64,000 nt of DNA from NCBI GenBank assembly GCA_002483365.1, contig DLHT01000006.1, positions 369,524 to 433,523 of the forward strand. Direction: 5' to 3'. The position numbers were made by a program, and so were the translations under genes. Below the pieces are notes generated by a model, which had not been told where the DNA came from, searched no databases, and saw only the letters and a program-made list of their open reading frames with translations. Origin of the DNA: Cellvibrio sp. UBA7661 (lineage in GTDB: Bacteria > Pseudomonadota > Gammaproteobacteria > Pseudomonadales > Cellvibrionaceae). Each line of letters begins with the position of its first letter. The first letter of the stretch is position 1. Shown piece by piece: positions 18,460 through 26,662 of this stretch.

Positions 18460-19377
18460 CTATTTATTTGCAAGCTCTAGTGCAGGCAAATTCTGGATAA
18501 TTTTTTCTACACACTCTTCGGCAGATAATAAACAGGTATCAAACATTAACTCTGGATGTTCAGGCCGCTCGTAAGCACTATCGATTCCAGTGAAATTTTT
18601 CAATTCACCACGGCGGGCTTTTGCATACAAACCCTTTACATCGCGTTTTTCACATTCAGCCAAAGGCGTGTCTATAAAAACTTCAATAAACTCACCTGCA
18701 GAAAAAAGCTCGCGCGCCATTTGACGCTCGGCTTTAAAAGGGGAAATAAAAGAGGTGATAACCATTAAACCGGCATCTACCATTAACTTGGCGACTTCTG
18801 CAATACGACGAATATTTTCGACACGGTCCGCCTCGGTAAACCCCAAATCACGGTTCAACCCGTGGCGTATGTTATCGCCGTCTAACAAATAGGTGTGCTT
18901 GCCAAAATCATGCAGCCGTTTTTCCAACAGATTAGCAATAGTAGATTTTCCGGAGCCCGAAAGCCCAGTGAACCATATACAAACGGGGACTTGTTTTTTC
19001 TGTTGTGCGCGAGCAGCCTTGTCGATACTTAATTGCTGCCAACGAATATTAGTTGAGCGGCGCAAGGCGAATTGAATTTCTACTAACGCGGCTAGCGTGC
19101 GTGTCTCTGCATCATAAATTTCTAATGTGCTCGCTGGGTCATTAGTAAGATTTAATTCTTTCACTGTACTGATGATAACAACACCTGCATCGCCAGTATT
19201 TAAATTTTTTGTCGAAAGATGCTCACCGCTTTTAGGATGAAGCCGATATTTTATCGCTGTGATAGTGACAGGATTTTTCTGATCATCGCAATTCAAAACA
19301 TAGCTGCGACCTGCAACTAAAGAGCGAGCAGCGCGCCATTCAATTTTTGCTTGATACTGGTTTGCAGTGAGCGTCAT
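18460..19377 (-). CDS. cysC: Adenylyl-sulfate kinase with residual CysN C-terminal domain
   Basis: 305 residues. APS kinase phosphorylates adenosine 5'-phosphosulfate to PAPS, the sulfate donor of sulfotransferases. The kinase domain (about 128-300) has Walker A GLSGSGKST (138-146), the DGDNIRHGLNRDLGF motif (166-180) and GLYAKARRGELKNFTG. Residues 1-115 are not part of a normal CysC. They match the third domain of CysN/NodQ (GRSYVLNC.., ITAIKYRL, then LRRSTNIRWQQLSIDKAARAQ, the seam seen in CysN-CysC fusions). The gene therefore looks like a bifunctional cysNC that lost its GTPase part, with a normal start. It lies between wzt and the sulfotransferase fusion gene, which points to glycan sulfation rather than general sulfate assimilation. 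No sulfate adenylyltransferase gene is in the window. Confidence 0.88.
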   Translation of the reverse strand: MTLTANQYQAKIEWRAARSLVAGRSYVLNCDDQKNPVTITAIKYRLHPKSGEHLSTKNLNTGDAGVVIISTVKELNLTNDPASTLEIYDAETRTLAALVEIQFALRRSTNIRWQQLSIDKAARAQQKKQVPVCIWFTGLSGSGKSTIANLLEKRLHDFGKHTYLLDGDNIRHGLNRDLGFTEADRVENIRRIAEVAKLMVDAGLMVITSFISPFKAERQMARELFSAGEFIEVFIDTPLAECEKRDVKGLYAKARRGELKNFTGIDSAYERPEHPELMFDTCLLSAEECVEKIIQNLPALELANK

Positions 19378-19387
19378 ACATTATTCC

Positions 19388-20629
19388 TTAATCAACTCTA
19401 TCAGCGGCTGACCAATCAATAGTCATTGGAATAGGAAATAAACCTGTGAACCTATCGCGCACATCTTCAATCATTTCGATTGATAATAAATCATCATAAC
19501 GACTCATAAGGAGTGTTTGTTCAATACTCGGGGCATCAACCAAACGCAAGCGCACACGATAAATACCCTTTTGAAAACCACAAACCATATTAATAGAAAC
19601 GCGCTTTTCACCCTTAAACCGGGGAATAGTAATTCGCTTGCCAGTCAATTGCATACCGCGATTATCAATAATGTCGACAATCAACGCAGGCGAAGCAACA
19701 TCGATCGCCATTACGATATCAACATCAAGAATTAAACTTTGATTAAATGCCAGCGTTGCATGCTGCCCCATATCCCTGAATGTTGCCTGCACCACATCAA
19801 AACCATGTACTGCAAAACCTTTTTCATTACGAGCTACATCAAGCCCATTACTCAATTCAGCGATACGATCTTTTTGTACTAAAAAAAGATAATCGGCGAT
19901 AACATCATCTGGCAATCCCGCTTTAATCACCCGCCCCTTATCGAGCAAAATCGCCTGATTGCAAAAAGAACGTACTGCACTTAAATCATGGCCCACAAAT
20001 AGTAGTGTGGTTCCGCGCTTTAAAATTTCCTCGATTTTATTTAGTGCTTTGGCTTGAAAACGTGCGTCACCCACTGACAAGGCTTCATCTACTATCAGTA
20101 CATCAGGATCAACGTGCACCTGTACTGCAAACGCCAAGCGCACCATCATGCCAGAACTGTAGGTTTTTACCGGCCGATCAATAAAATCGCCAATGTCTGC
20201 AAACGCTACTATCGCATCATAACGCTCATCAATTTCTGCGCGGGTTAATCCAAGAATGGATGCATTGATATAGATGTTTTCGCGCCCACTGAACTCAGGA
20301 TCAAAACCACTCCCTAATTCAAGCAAGGCAGCTACACGCCCTTTTACTTCAACACTCCCACTCGTAGATTGCAAAGTGCCCGCAATGATTTGTAGTAACG
20401 TACTTTTGCCACTGCCATTAAGTCCAATAATGCCTAGACTATTCCCTTCCTCGATACAAAAATCAACGGACTCCAAGGCCCTGATTGACTGACATTCCCT
20501 ACTAAAAAGCGAATGACAGTATTGAGGAAAAAAAGAACGTAACAAACGGATAACTAACGGCACGAACAACCGACTAAAGGGAGTACGCCAGATTAAATAG
20601 GTCTTGGATAAGTTGCTGACTCGTATCAT
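19388..20629 (-). CDS. wzt: Polysaccharide ABC transporter ATP-binding protein with Wzt C-terminal domain
   Basis: 413 residues. Residues about 45-250 form an ABC ATPase (Walker A GLNGSGKSTLLQI, signature YSSGMMVRLAFAV, Walker B DVLIVDEALSVGD). Residues about 260-400 form a beta-sandwich like the Wzt carbohydrate-binding domain, which in ABC-type O-antigen export recognises the finished chain's terminal cap. It pairs with the permease gene 9 bp upstream and would export an undecaprenyl-linked polymer across the inner membrane. The extra domain suggests that chain termination is coupled to export, so the sulfotransferase/GT fusion next door might supply the cap; that link is inference. Confidence 0.9.
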   Translation of the reverse strand: MIRVSNLSKTYLIWRTPFSRLFVPLVIRLLRSFFPQYCHSLFSRECQSIRALESVDFCIEEGNSLGIIGLNGSGKSTLLQIIAGTLQSTSGSVEVKGRVAALLELGSGFDPEFSGRENIYINASILGLTRAEIDERYDAIVAFADIGDFIDRPVKTYSSGMMVRLAFAVQVHVDPDVLIVDEALSVGDARFQAKALNKIEEILKRGTTLLFVGHDLSAVRSFCNQAILLDKGRVIKAGLPDDVIADYLFLVQKDRIAELSNGLDVARNEKGFAVHGFDVVQATFRDMGQHATLAFNQSLILDVDIVMAIDVASPALIVDIIDNRGMQLTGKRITIPRFKGEKRVSINMVCGFQKGIYRVRLRLVDAPSIEQTLLMSRYDDLLSIEMIEDVRDRFTGLFPIPMTIDWSAADRVD

Positions 20630-20638
20630 TTTCCAAAC

Positions 20639-21430
20639 CTATAGGACGTCTGCAAAGCCAGGACGAACTTTGCTAAAAAATAAGTAGCCACTCACTGCAA
20701 CAATTAACGCAACTGCAGTATAAATAGCCAAGCCTGCAAAATCTGGCGGATTTCCATAAATGAGAACAGCTCTTGCCGACTCAACCACAAACGACAGGGG
20801 GTTTAAAAAAATCAATGATTGTAAATTTTCAGGCAGTATCTGTACCGAATAAAAGATGGGGCTTAAGAACAACAGCAAGGTAGAAAGTGTGCCAGTTATT
20901 TGTTGGATATCCCTTAGATACACACCCAGCGCTGACAACCCCCAGGAAACACCCAGCAATAATAAAAAATAAGGTAATAAAATAATTGGCAACAACAATG
21001 CAGTAAGCGGAATGGAGTGCAATTCAATAAAAATAAATATCAACAACAGACAAAAGCTAATCAAAAACGTAAATAACGCACCCAATAGTGTTACCCAGGA
21101 AAGGGTTTCGAGAGGGAATACTATTTTCTTAACGAAGTTAGGATTACCAGTAATCAATTGTGGTGACTTAGTAAGAATTTCCGCCAGCATTGCGTGAATA
21201 CTCAAACCAAGAAATAAAATAATGGCAAAATTCAATGTGGTTTCTCCACTGGTATCTGTCCAGCGGGATTTAAATACAAATTGAAACACAAATGTGTAAA
21301 TCGCCAACATCAATAGTGGCGTTGCCAAAGACCACAACAACCCCAACACAGAGCCACGATAGCGCGAGTGCACATCGCGACGCAGCAATTGCCAAATCAG
21401 GGTTTTATATTTCCATGCGTGAGTAAACAT
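20639..21430 (-). CDS. wzm: Polysaccharide ABC-2 exporter permease
   Basis: 263 residues, about six membrane helices. The N-terminal amphipathic segment LIWQLLRRDVHSRYRGSVLG is typical of ABC-2 O-antigen/teichoic acid export permeases (RfbA/Wzm/TagG). The central QQITGTLSTLLLFLSPIFYSV and the C-terminal SGYLFFSKVRPGFADVL also fit. It forms the transmembrane half of the exporter with the ATPase gene that follows after 9 bp, and begins 8 bp after rfbB. Its placement marks the glycan as made by the ABC-dependent rather than the Wzy-dependent route. Confidence 0.9.
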   Translation of the reverse strand: MFTHAWKYKTLIWQLLRRDVHSRYRGSVLGLLWSLATPLLMLAIYTFVFQFVFKSRWTDTSGETTLNFAIILFLGLSIHAMLAEILTKSPQLITGNPNFVKKIVFPLETLSWVTLLGALFTFLISFCLLLIFIFIELHSIPLTALLLPIILLPYFLLLLGVSWGLSALGVYLRDIQQITGTLSTLLLFLSPIFYSVQILPENLQSLIFLNPLSFVVESARAVLIYGNPPDFAGLAIYTAVALIVAVSGYLFFSKVRPGFADVL

Positions 21431-21438
21431 TCGTTAGC

Positions 21439-22506
21439 TCATTTAACCGGGTTACTATTTTGACAATGATTTTTTTGGTTATGCAACATCCAATTAATCG
21501 TTTTGACAATACCTGTTTCAAAACTCTCCACCGGGTGATAACCCAGTTGGGCGTGACACTTACTTGGGTCAATCGCATAACGGCGATCATGCCCCGGGCG
21601 ATCTTTCACAAAGGTAATCAAACTTTTTGCTTGCCCACCTTTGGCATAGGGCGCATCGGGGAACATGGCGATAAGCTGGGAGTTTTCTGAAAGGGCTTTA
21701 TCTACTTTTTCGCAAATCAAATTAACGATATCAATATTGCGCCATTCATTTTCACCGCCTACGTTATAGACTTCGCCGATTTTGCCTTTATGTAATATCA
21801 AATCAATCGCGCGACAGTGGTCCTCTACATACAACCAATCGCGGATATTTTTTCCGTCGCCATAAATAGGCAGCGCTTTGCCCTGCAAAATATTGTGGAT
21901 CACGAGTGGAATTAGTTTTTCATTATCCTGATAGGGGCCGTAATTATTCGAGCAATTACTGGTGGTAACTTTTAAACCGTAAGTATGGTGATAGGCGCGT
22001 ACCAAGTGATCGGATGCAGCCTTGGATGCAGAATAAGGAGAATTGGGAGCAAACGGGGTATTTTCTGTGAATGCTGGCGCATCAGCCTCAAGAGATCCGT
22101 AAACTTCGTCGGTAGAGACATGATGAAAATGATGCTCGGAAACACCTGTATCCAACCAGAATTTTTTTGCAGCTTTGAGCAGATTATGTGTACCCATTAT
22201 ATTGGTTTGGATAAATGCATCCGGCCCTTGAATAGAGCGATCCACATGGGATTCGGCTGCAAAATGGATAATGGTATTGATCTGGTGTGATTCAAACAAT
22301 GATTCAATTAATAATTGATCGCCAATATCACCTTGTAGAAATATAAAAGATTGTGCATTTTCCAATGTTTGAATATTTTCACGGTGACCGGCGTAGGTGA
22401 GCAAATCCAATACAATCAGTTTGTCTTGAGGGTATTTATGATTCCAATAATGACAAAAGTTACTGCCTATAAAACCGGCGCCACCTGTAATTAAAATATT
22501 TCTCAT
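21439..22506 (-). CDS. rfbB: dTDP-glucose 4,6-dehydratase
   Basis: 355 residues, the usual length for RmlB/RfbB. It converts dTDP-glucose to dTDP-4-keto-6-deoxyglucose, the second step of dTDP-L-rhamnose synthesis. It has the NAD motif TGGAGFIGSNF, the early LLTYAGHRENI segment, the active-site VSTDEVYGSL (Thr-Asp-Glu) and PYSASKAASDHLV (Tyr-x3-Lys). All catalytic residues look intact. It is separated by 39 bp from rfbD and leads directly into the exporter genes, so precursor supply and export share a transcript. Confidence 0.95.
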   Translation of the reverse strand: MRNILITGGAGFIGSNFCHYWNHKYPQDKLIVLDLLTYAGHRENIQTLENAQSFIFLQGDIGDQLLIESLFESHQINTIIHFAAESHVDRSIQGPDAFIQTNIMGTHNLLKAAKKFWLDTGVSEHHFHHVSTDEVYGSLEADAPAFTENTPFAPNSPYSASKAASDHLVRAYHHTYGLKVTTSNCSNNYGPYQDNEKLIPLVIHNILQGKALPIYGDGKNIRDWLYVEDHCRAIDLILHKGKIGEVYNVGGENEWRNIDIVNLICEKVDKALSENSQLIAMFPDAPYAKGGQAKSLITFVKDRPGHDRRYAIDPSKCHAQLGYHPVESFETGIVKTINWMLHNQKNHCQNSNPVK

Positions 22507-22545
22507 TGCATTACTCTTTGCTATAAAGCTTAAAAACCAAAATGG

Positions 22546-23442
22546 TTATTTTATTTTATCCATCATTGCGCATAGCGCATTGTGCCAATGCACGGGTCTA
22601 ATATCTAACAATGTCCATGTCTGGAACTTGTCTAATACAGAATAGGAAGGACGTGTTGCTGGTGTTGGATAATCACAGGTACGGATAGGCTTCACATGCG
22701 GCAATCTGGACAGCATTTTTTTTTGTTCTGCAAAGGAAAAAATTGCACACGCAAAATCATACCAACTAGCAACTCCTGCATCAGAGAAGTGAAATATTTT
22801 TTGCGTAGGTTTTTTATCCAGTAATGACCAAATCATTTGTGCCAGATGAATAGCATAAGTTGGTGTGCCTACCTGATCACTCACAATACTTAATGTTTCT
22901 CGCTCAGCTCCCAGACGCAACATCGTTTTGACGAAATTAGTTCCCTGCTCACAGTAAACCCAACCCGTGCGAACCACATAGGTGTCAGGATTTGACTCTA
23001 ACGCTGCCAACTCACCTGCCCGCTTTGTCTTTCCGTATACACCCAATGGATCACACTCATTTTCTGGCAAATAGGGTGTTGATGATTTTCCATTAAAAAC
23101 AAAATCCGTTGATATTTGCACCAAAGTTTTTTGTTGCTGAGCGCACCAACGTGCAATTGCATCAACTGCACGATGATTAATTAACTGGGCAAGTTCAGGT
23201 TCCGATTCCGCTTTATCCACTGCAGTGTAGGCAGCAGTATTGATCACAATATCAGGCTTATAATGGCTCAACACTATTGAAATATTATCAACATCGGCAA
23301 GATCTAACTCTTGGCGAGTCAACGCCTGTGCATCAACAGCAAACCCTTTTAATAAAGCAGGCAACGTTTGCTGCAACGCATAACCTAGCTGGCCATTTGC
23401 CCCCGTTATCAGCACTTTAATACTGGATTGCTGACTACTCAC
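22546..23442 (-). CDS. rfbD: dTDP-4-dehydrorhamnose reductase
   Basis: 298 residues. The last step of dTDP-L-rhamnose synthesis, reducing the 4-keto group with NAD(P)H. The N-terminal dinucleotide motif TGANGQLGYALQQ and the catalytic VYGKTKRAGE (Tyr-x3-Lys) are present, as are the typical INTAAYTAVDKAE and STDFVFNG stretches. Its ATG overlaps the rfbC stop by four bases (ATGA), indicating translational coupling. Confidence 0.94.
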   Translation of the reverse strand: MSSQQSSIKVLITGANGQLGYALQQTLPALLKGFAVDAQALTRQELDLADVDNISIVLSHYKPDIVINTAAYTAVDKAESEPELAQLINHRAVDAIARWCAQQQKTLVQISTDFVFNGKSSTPYLPENECDPLGVYGKTKRAGELAALESNPDTYVVRTGWVYCEQGTNFVKTMLRLGAERETLSIVSDQVGTPTYAIHLAQMIWSLLDKKPTQKIFHFSDAGVASWYDFACAIFSFAEQKKMLSRLPHVKPIRTCDYPTPATRPSYSVLDKFQTWTLLDIRPVHWHNALCAMMDKIK

Positions 23443-23987
23443 GGAAAAACCTCAGCTTGTGATAGTGGAAGAGCAAGCTGGTCTTTTGCAGACAAGACAG
23501 GCTGTTCAATTCCCGCCAAAGGCCAATCAATATTTAGTTCAGGATCATTCCACAGCAATGAGCGCTCATGTTGTGGCGCATAGTATTCGGTACACTTGTA
23601 ATTAAATTCTGCACGCTCGCTTAACACCAAAAATCCATGCGCAAATCCTGGCGGCACCCAAAAAATATGTTTATTTTCCGCAGATAAATAAACACCCACT
23701 GATTTCCCAAAGGTAGGCGAGCTTTTGCGCATATCAACAGCGACATCGTAAACTTCACCAGCAGTAACACGCACCAACTTCCCCTGTGGATTTTTTATTT
23801 GATAATGCAAGCCGCGCAACACACCCCTGCTTGATGAGCTGTGATTGTCCTGCACAAAGTTCGCACTGATGCCTCGCTCGCTAAACCAGCTTTCCCGAAA
23901 ACTTTCTAAAAAAAATCCGCGCTCATCACCAAACACTTTGGGTTTGAACAACAACAGATCTGGAATTACGGTAGAAATGACTTCCAT
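23439..23987 (-). CDS. rfbC: dTDP-4-dehydrorhamnose 3,5-epimerase
   Basis: 182 residues, the normal RmlC length. A cupin-fold enzyme that epimerises C3 and C5 of the keto sugar. Signature segments are DERGFFLESFRESWF, QDNHSSSSRGVLRGLHYQ with the catalytic His, and HIFWVPPGFAHGFLVLS. The start overlaps the rfbA stop by one base and the stop overlaps the rfbD start by four, so rfbA, rfbC and rfbD form a tightly coupled block. Confidence 0.95.
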   Translation of the reverse strand: MEVISTVIPDLLLFKPKVFGDERGFFLESFRESWFSERGISANFVQDNHSSSSRGVLRGLHYQIKNPQGKLVRVTAGEVYDVAVDMRKSSPTFGKSVGVYLSAENKHIFWVPPGFAHGFLVLSERAEFNYKCTEYYAPQHERSLLWNDPELNIDWPLAGIEQPVLSAKDQLALPLSQAEVFP

Positions 23988-24892
23988 TAAAACACCCGGT
24001 CTTCGAGAATATTCATAAGGTACTCACCGTAGCCACTTTTTAATAATGGTTTGGCAAGACTAATTAACTGTTCTTTATCGATATAACCCATACGAAATGC
24101 AATTTCTTCCGGGCAAGCAACTTTTAATCCCTGACGCTTTTCTATGGTTTGAATAAACTGACTCGCTGCCAATAAGTTATCGTGAGTTCCGGTGTCCAAC
24201 CAAGCTGCTCCGCGCCCTAATAACTCAACAGTTAACTCACCCATTGATAAATAAGCTTTATTGACATCCGTAATTTCCAATTCGCCACGCGCTGATGGCT
24301 TGATTGATTTTGCAATTTCAATGACGCGGTTATCGTAAAAATATAATCCTGTTACTGCGTATTTTGATTTTGGCTTCAGCGGTTTTTCTTCAATTGATAA
24401 CACAGTGCCATCGTCAGCAAACTCCACTACACCGTATGCGCGCGCATCATCTACGTGATAACCAAAAATGGTAGCGCCAGTTTGGCGGTTATTCGCATGC
24501 TGTAACACTTGGGAAAAATCGTGCGCGTAATAAATATTGTCACCCAACACTAATGCACAATTATCATCGCCAATAAATTCCTCACCAATAATAAATGCCT
24601 GCGCGAGGCCATCGGGCGATGGCTGTTCGGCGTAAGTGATAGTTAGCCCCCATTCATTACCATTACCTAACAGCTCACGGTAAGTTGGTAAATCGCGCGG
24701 GGTAGAAATAATTAAAATATCGCGAATACCCGCTAACATTAATGTTGTCAGCGGATAATAAATCATAGGCTTATCGTAAATAGGGACAATTTGCTTGCTG
24801 ATCGCCTTGGTGATGGGATACAGCCGTGTACCTGATCCACCTGCGAGCACTATGCCTTTGCGTTTGCTAGTTGCGATATGTTTTTGCACCAT
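23987..24892 (-). CDS. rfbA: Glucose-1-phosphate thymidylyltransferase
   Basis: 301 residues. It forms dTDP-glucose from glucose-1-phosphate and dTTP, the committed step to dTDP-rhamnose. The nucleotide-binding loop LAGGSGTRLYPITK and the following KQIVPIYDKPMIYYPL are canonical, as are EQPSPDGLAQAF and VLGDNIYYAHD. Four to five extra residues precede the usual start (MVQKHIATSKRKGIVLAGG). AAGG lies upstream of the ATG. It is the first gene after the REP-containing gap at 24893-25025, so a promoter for the rfb-wzm-wzt part may lie there. Confidence 0.95.
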   Translation of the reverse strand: MVQKHIATSKRKGIVLAGGSGTRLYPITKAISKQIVPIYDKPMIYYPLTTLMLAGIRDILIISTPRDLPTYRELLGNGNEWGLTITYAEQPSPDGLAQAFIIGEEFIGDDNCALVLGDNIYYAHDFSQVLQHANNRQTGATIFGYHVDDARAYGVVEFADDGTVLSIEEKPLKPKSKYAVTGLYFYDNRVIEIAKSIKPSARGELEITDVNKAYLSMGELTVELLGRGAAWLDTGTHDNLLAASQFIQTIEKRQGLKVACPEEIAFRMGYIDKEQLISLAKPLLKSGYGEYLMNILEDRVF

Positions 24893-24956
24893 ATGTAGAC
24901 CTTCTGTTTTTTTACCTAGTCGTTACACTCGGACGAGGGAGCTCAGACCTTGGCAT

Positions 24957-24990
24957 TAAAACCTATGGATTCCCGCAAGCGGGAATGACA
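24957..24990. repeat. REP-like palindromic repeat, copy 1
   Basis: A 34-bp unit, AAAACCTATGGATTCCCGC followed by AAGCGGGAATGACA, with a perfect 8-bp inverted core (ATTCCCGC/GCGGGAAT). Nearly the same unit occurs at 33914-33948, 34278-34312 and 51294-51324. It sits in the 133-bp gap between a sulfotransferase gene and rfbA. It could act as a transcript-stabilising or attenuating hairpin, but its recurrence in unrelated gaps marks it as a dispersed extragenic repeat. Confidence 0.8.
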
Positions 24991-25025
24991 CATACTTTAT
25001 GTGATGAATTAACGTGATACTGCAG

Positions 25026-25796
25026 TTATTGCAGCCATTTCCAATCAGGCTTGTACCCCATTTTCAGCAATTGCTTTTTTAATTGGCGATTACTGAACCG
25101 GTAGTAACATCTCAGCAACCAACGCGTTACCCGATAGTGATTGCGATCGTAGTTGCCGCTAAAAATGTTCGCGGTTTCCGGTAACCGCTCTGTGCTTACA
25201 CCCAAAAATTTTTCAACTTTTTCCAGCGTTTCCCTATGCCAGGTATTCAGTTCATTATTCTCCAGTACGAGCAATTGATCGCTTGAAAAATATCGGCATA
25301 AATTTTTTAATTGCGTACTGTAGTTACCCCTACCGACATATGAGTGGCAGCGGCGTGCGCCGCCCTGCTTGCGACTCGGGTCGTGCCATAACCGATATGG
25401 CTCCAGCATTAGAGCCAACCACAATGGCAATGTTTCATCACCGCGCGATTTTTCCATCGCATATTGTGAAATTGCCCGCTCAACCGGATCGCGTAAAATA
25501 ATAATAAGTTTTAAGGCAGGATTATAACGACGCAACTCTGCGGCAATTTCTGGCCAATAGCAATAAATAGGGGTTGCCTCGCCCCACAACAACTCCGCTG
25601 AAGCACCGTCGAAATATGCCGCATAACGCTGATTTATTTGTTCACGGCTCCACTGCGAAGAATATTCGGGTGCATCAAATAAATGCACTTCCTTTCCCCT
25701 CGCCATCGCCAATTGTGGATGTTGGTCAAGAAAAAAACTGAGCGCAGTTGTACCGCCTTTCTGTACACCTACAATCATAAAGTCCAAGGTTTTCAT
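25026..25796 (-). CDS. Sulfotransferase (PAPS-dependent)
   Basis: 256 residues, a single soluble sulfotransferase domain. The 5'-phosphosulfate loop is MIVGVQKGGTTALSFFL at the N-terminus and the 3'-phosphate-binding segment is IIILRDPVERAISQYAM (about residues 97-113). The early PQLAMARGKEVHLFD stretch is typical of carbohydrate (heparan or deacetylase-sulfotransferase-like) sulfotransferases. Its start overlaps the previous sulfotransferase stop by four bases (ATGA). With the APS kinase downstream it should sulfate a glycan intermediate in the cytoplasm. The acceptor is unknown. Confidence 0.87.
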   Translation of the reverse strand: MKTLDFMIVGVQKGGTTALSFFLDQHPQLAMARGKEVHLFDAPEYSSQWSREQINQRYAAYFDGASAELLWGEATPIYCYWPEIAAELRRYNPALKLIIILRDPVERAISQYAMEKSRGDETLPLWLALMLEPYRLWHDPSRKQGGARRCHSYVGRGNYSTQLKNLCRYFSSDQLLVLENNELNTWHRETLEKVEKFLGVSTERLPETANIFSGNYDRNHYRVTRWLLRCYYRFSNRQLKKQLLKMGYKPDWKWLQ

Positions 25797-26641
25797 GCGC
25801 TGCGCCTGATTGAATCCATCAGCGCGCCTACTTGATCGCGCGAGTAGATTTGCCAGACTGCGTCGCCCGCGGTATTTAAACGCGCGAAGAGTTTTTCCAT
25901 CAGCATCACATCGTAACCACTATTTTTACTGTTACGAATTGGCGGCTGCTCTTCTGGCACTGGAAGCCCCAGTGCAGTTGCTAACGACAAAGGCGCTGAC
26001 ACAAACTCTTCATAACGCAACCAGCGCCCCGGCAAATAACGGCAATAACGTTCACAAAACCATTCAAGAATCACTAATTGGCGATCCAATACATCTGAGG
26101 TGTTTGCCAATTGTTTTTTTAATGTGTTATCAAATTGCTCTGCTGCGGGAATATGGCCTTTATTGATGGGTAAATCGACCAAATTCCAACTGGCCAGCAC
26201 CGCCAAGGGATTACGCACAACCGCAAACACCGGAAATGCTGCAGCCAATTCAGGCAAAAGCGCGGTAAAAAGCGCATTGTGTTTAATGATTAAATTAAAT
26301 TCAGGATTTAAGTGACGCGCACTCACATCAATAAAGTCCAGACTCACATCCATAGGGCGCAAGCCATTTTGTATCGCATTTGAAGCCACAGGATTTTCAG
26401 GCACTGCACCATTTTTTTGCTGGCTTAGCGCTTTTCCTTCATTCAACACTTGCTCGCGCGTTGATGCAGCAAAGTGTGCAATATATTCCAAGGCTACGCC
26501 AATACCCGCCGCCGGAGTAAAATCCACTGGCCGCATAGGCTCATGCAGTGCCAAAGTATTAGGGCAGCTATTAAGAATATGACAACTTAAGGTTGTACCT
26601 GCGCGAGGCAAACCTGTTAATAAAATAGTATTTGAAATCAA
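25793..26641 (-). CDS. Sulfotransferase family protein
   Basis: 282 residues. The P-loop TGLPRAGTTLSCHILNS at residues 9-25 and the later FAVVRNPLAVLASWN (3'-phosphate site) define a PAPS-dependent sulfotransferase of the Sulfotransfer_3 type. The interval IIKHNALFTALLPELAAAFP fits the same fold. It is more divergent than its coupled neighbour, with which it shares a four-base overlap. The two probably modify different positions of the same glycan, or one may have a different small-molecule acceptor. Confidence 0.78.
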   Translation of the reverse strand: MISNTILLTGLPRAGTTLSCHILNSCPNTLALHEPMRPVDFTPAAGIGVALEYIAHFAASTREQVLNEGKALSQQKNGAVPENPVASNAIQNGLRPMDVSLDFIDVSARHLNPEFNLIIKHNALFTALLPELAAAFPVFAVVRNPLAVLASWNLVDLPINKGHIPAAEQFDNTLKKQLANTSDVLDRQLVILEWFCERYCRYLPGRWLRYEEFVSAPLSLATALGLPVPEEQPPIRNSKNSGYDVMLMEKLFARLNTAGDAVWQIYSRDQVGALMDSIRRSA

Positions 26642-26662
26642 AGCCTAATCCGTTGATTAGCG

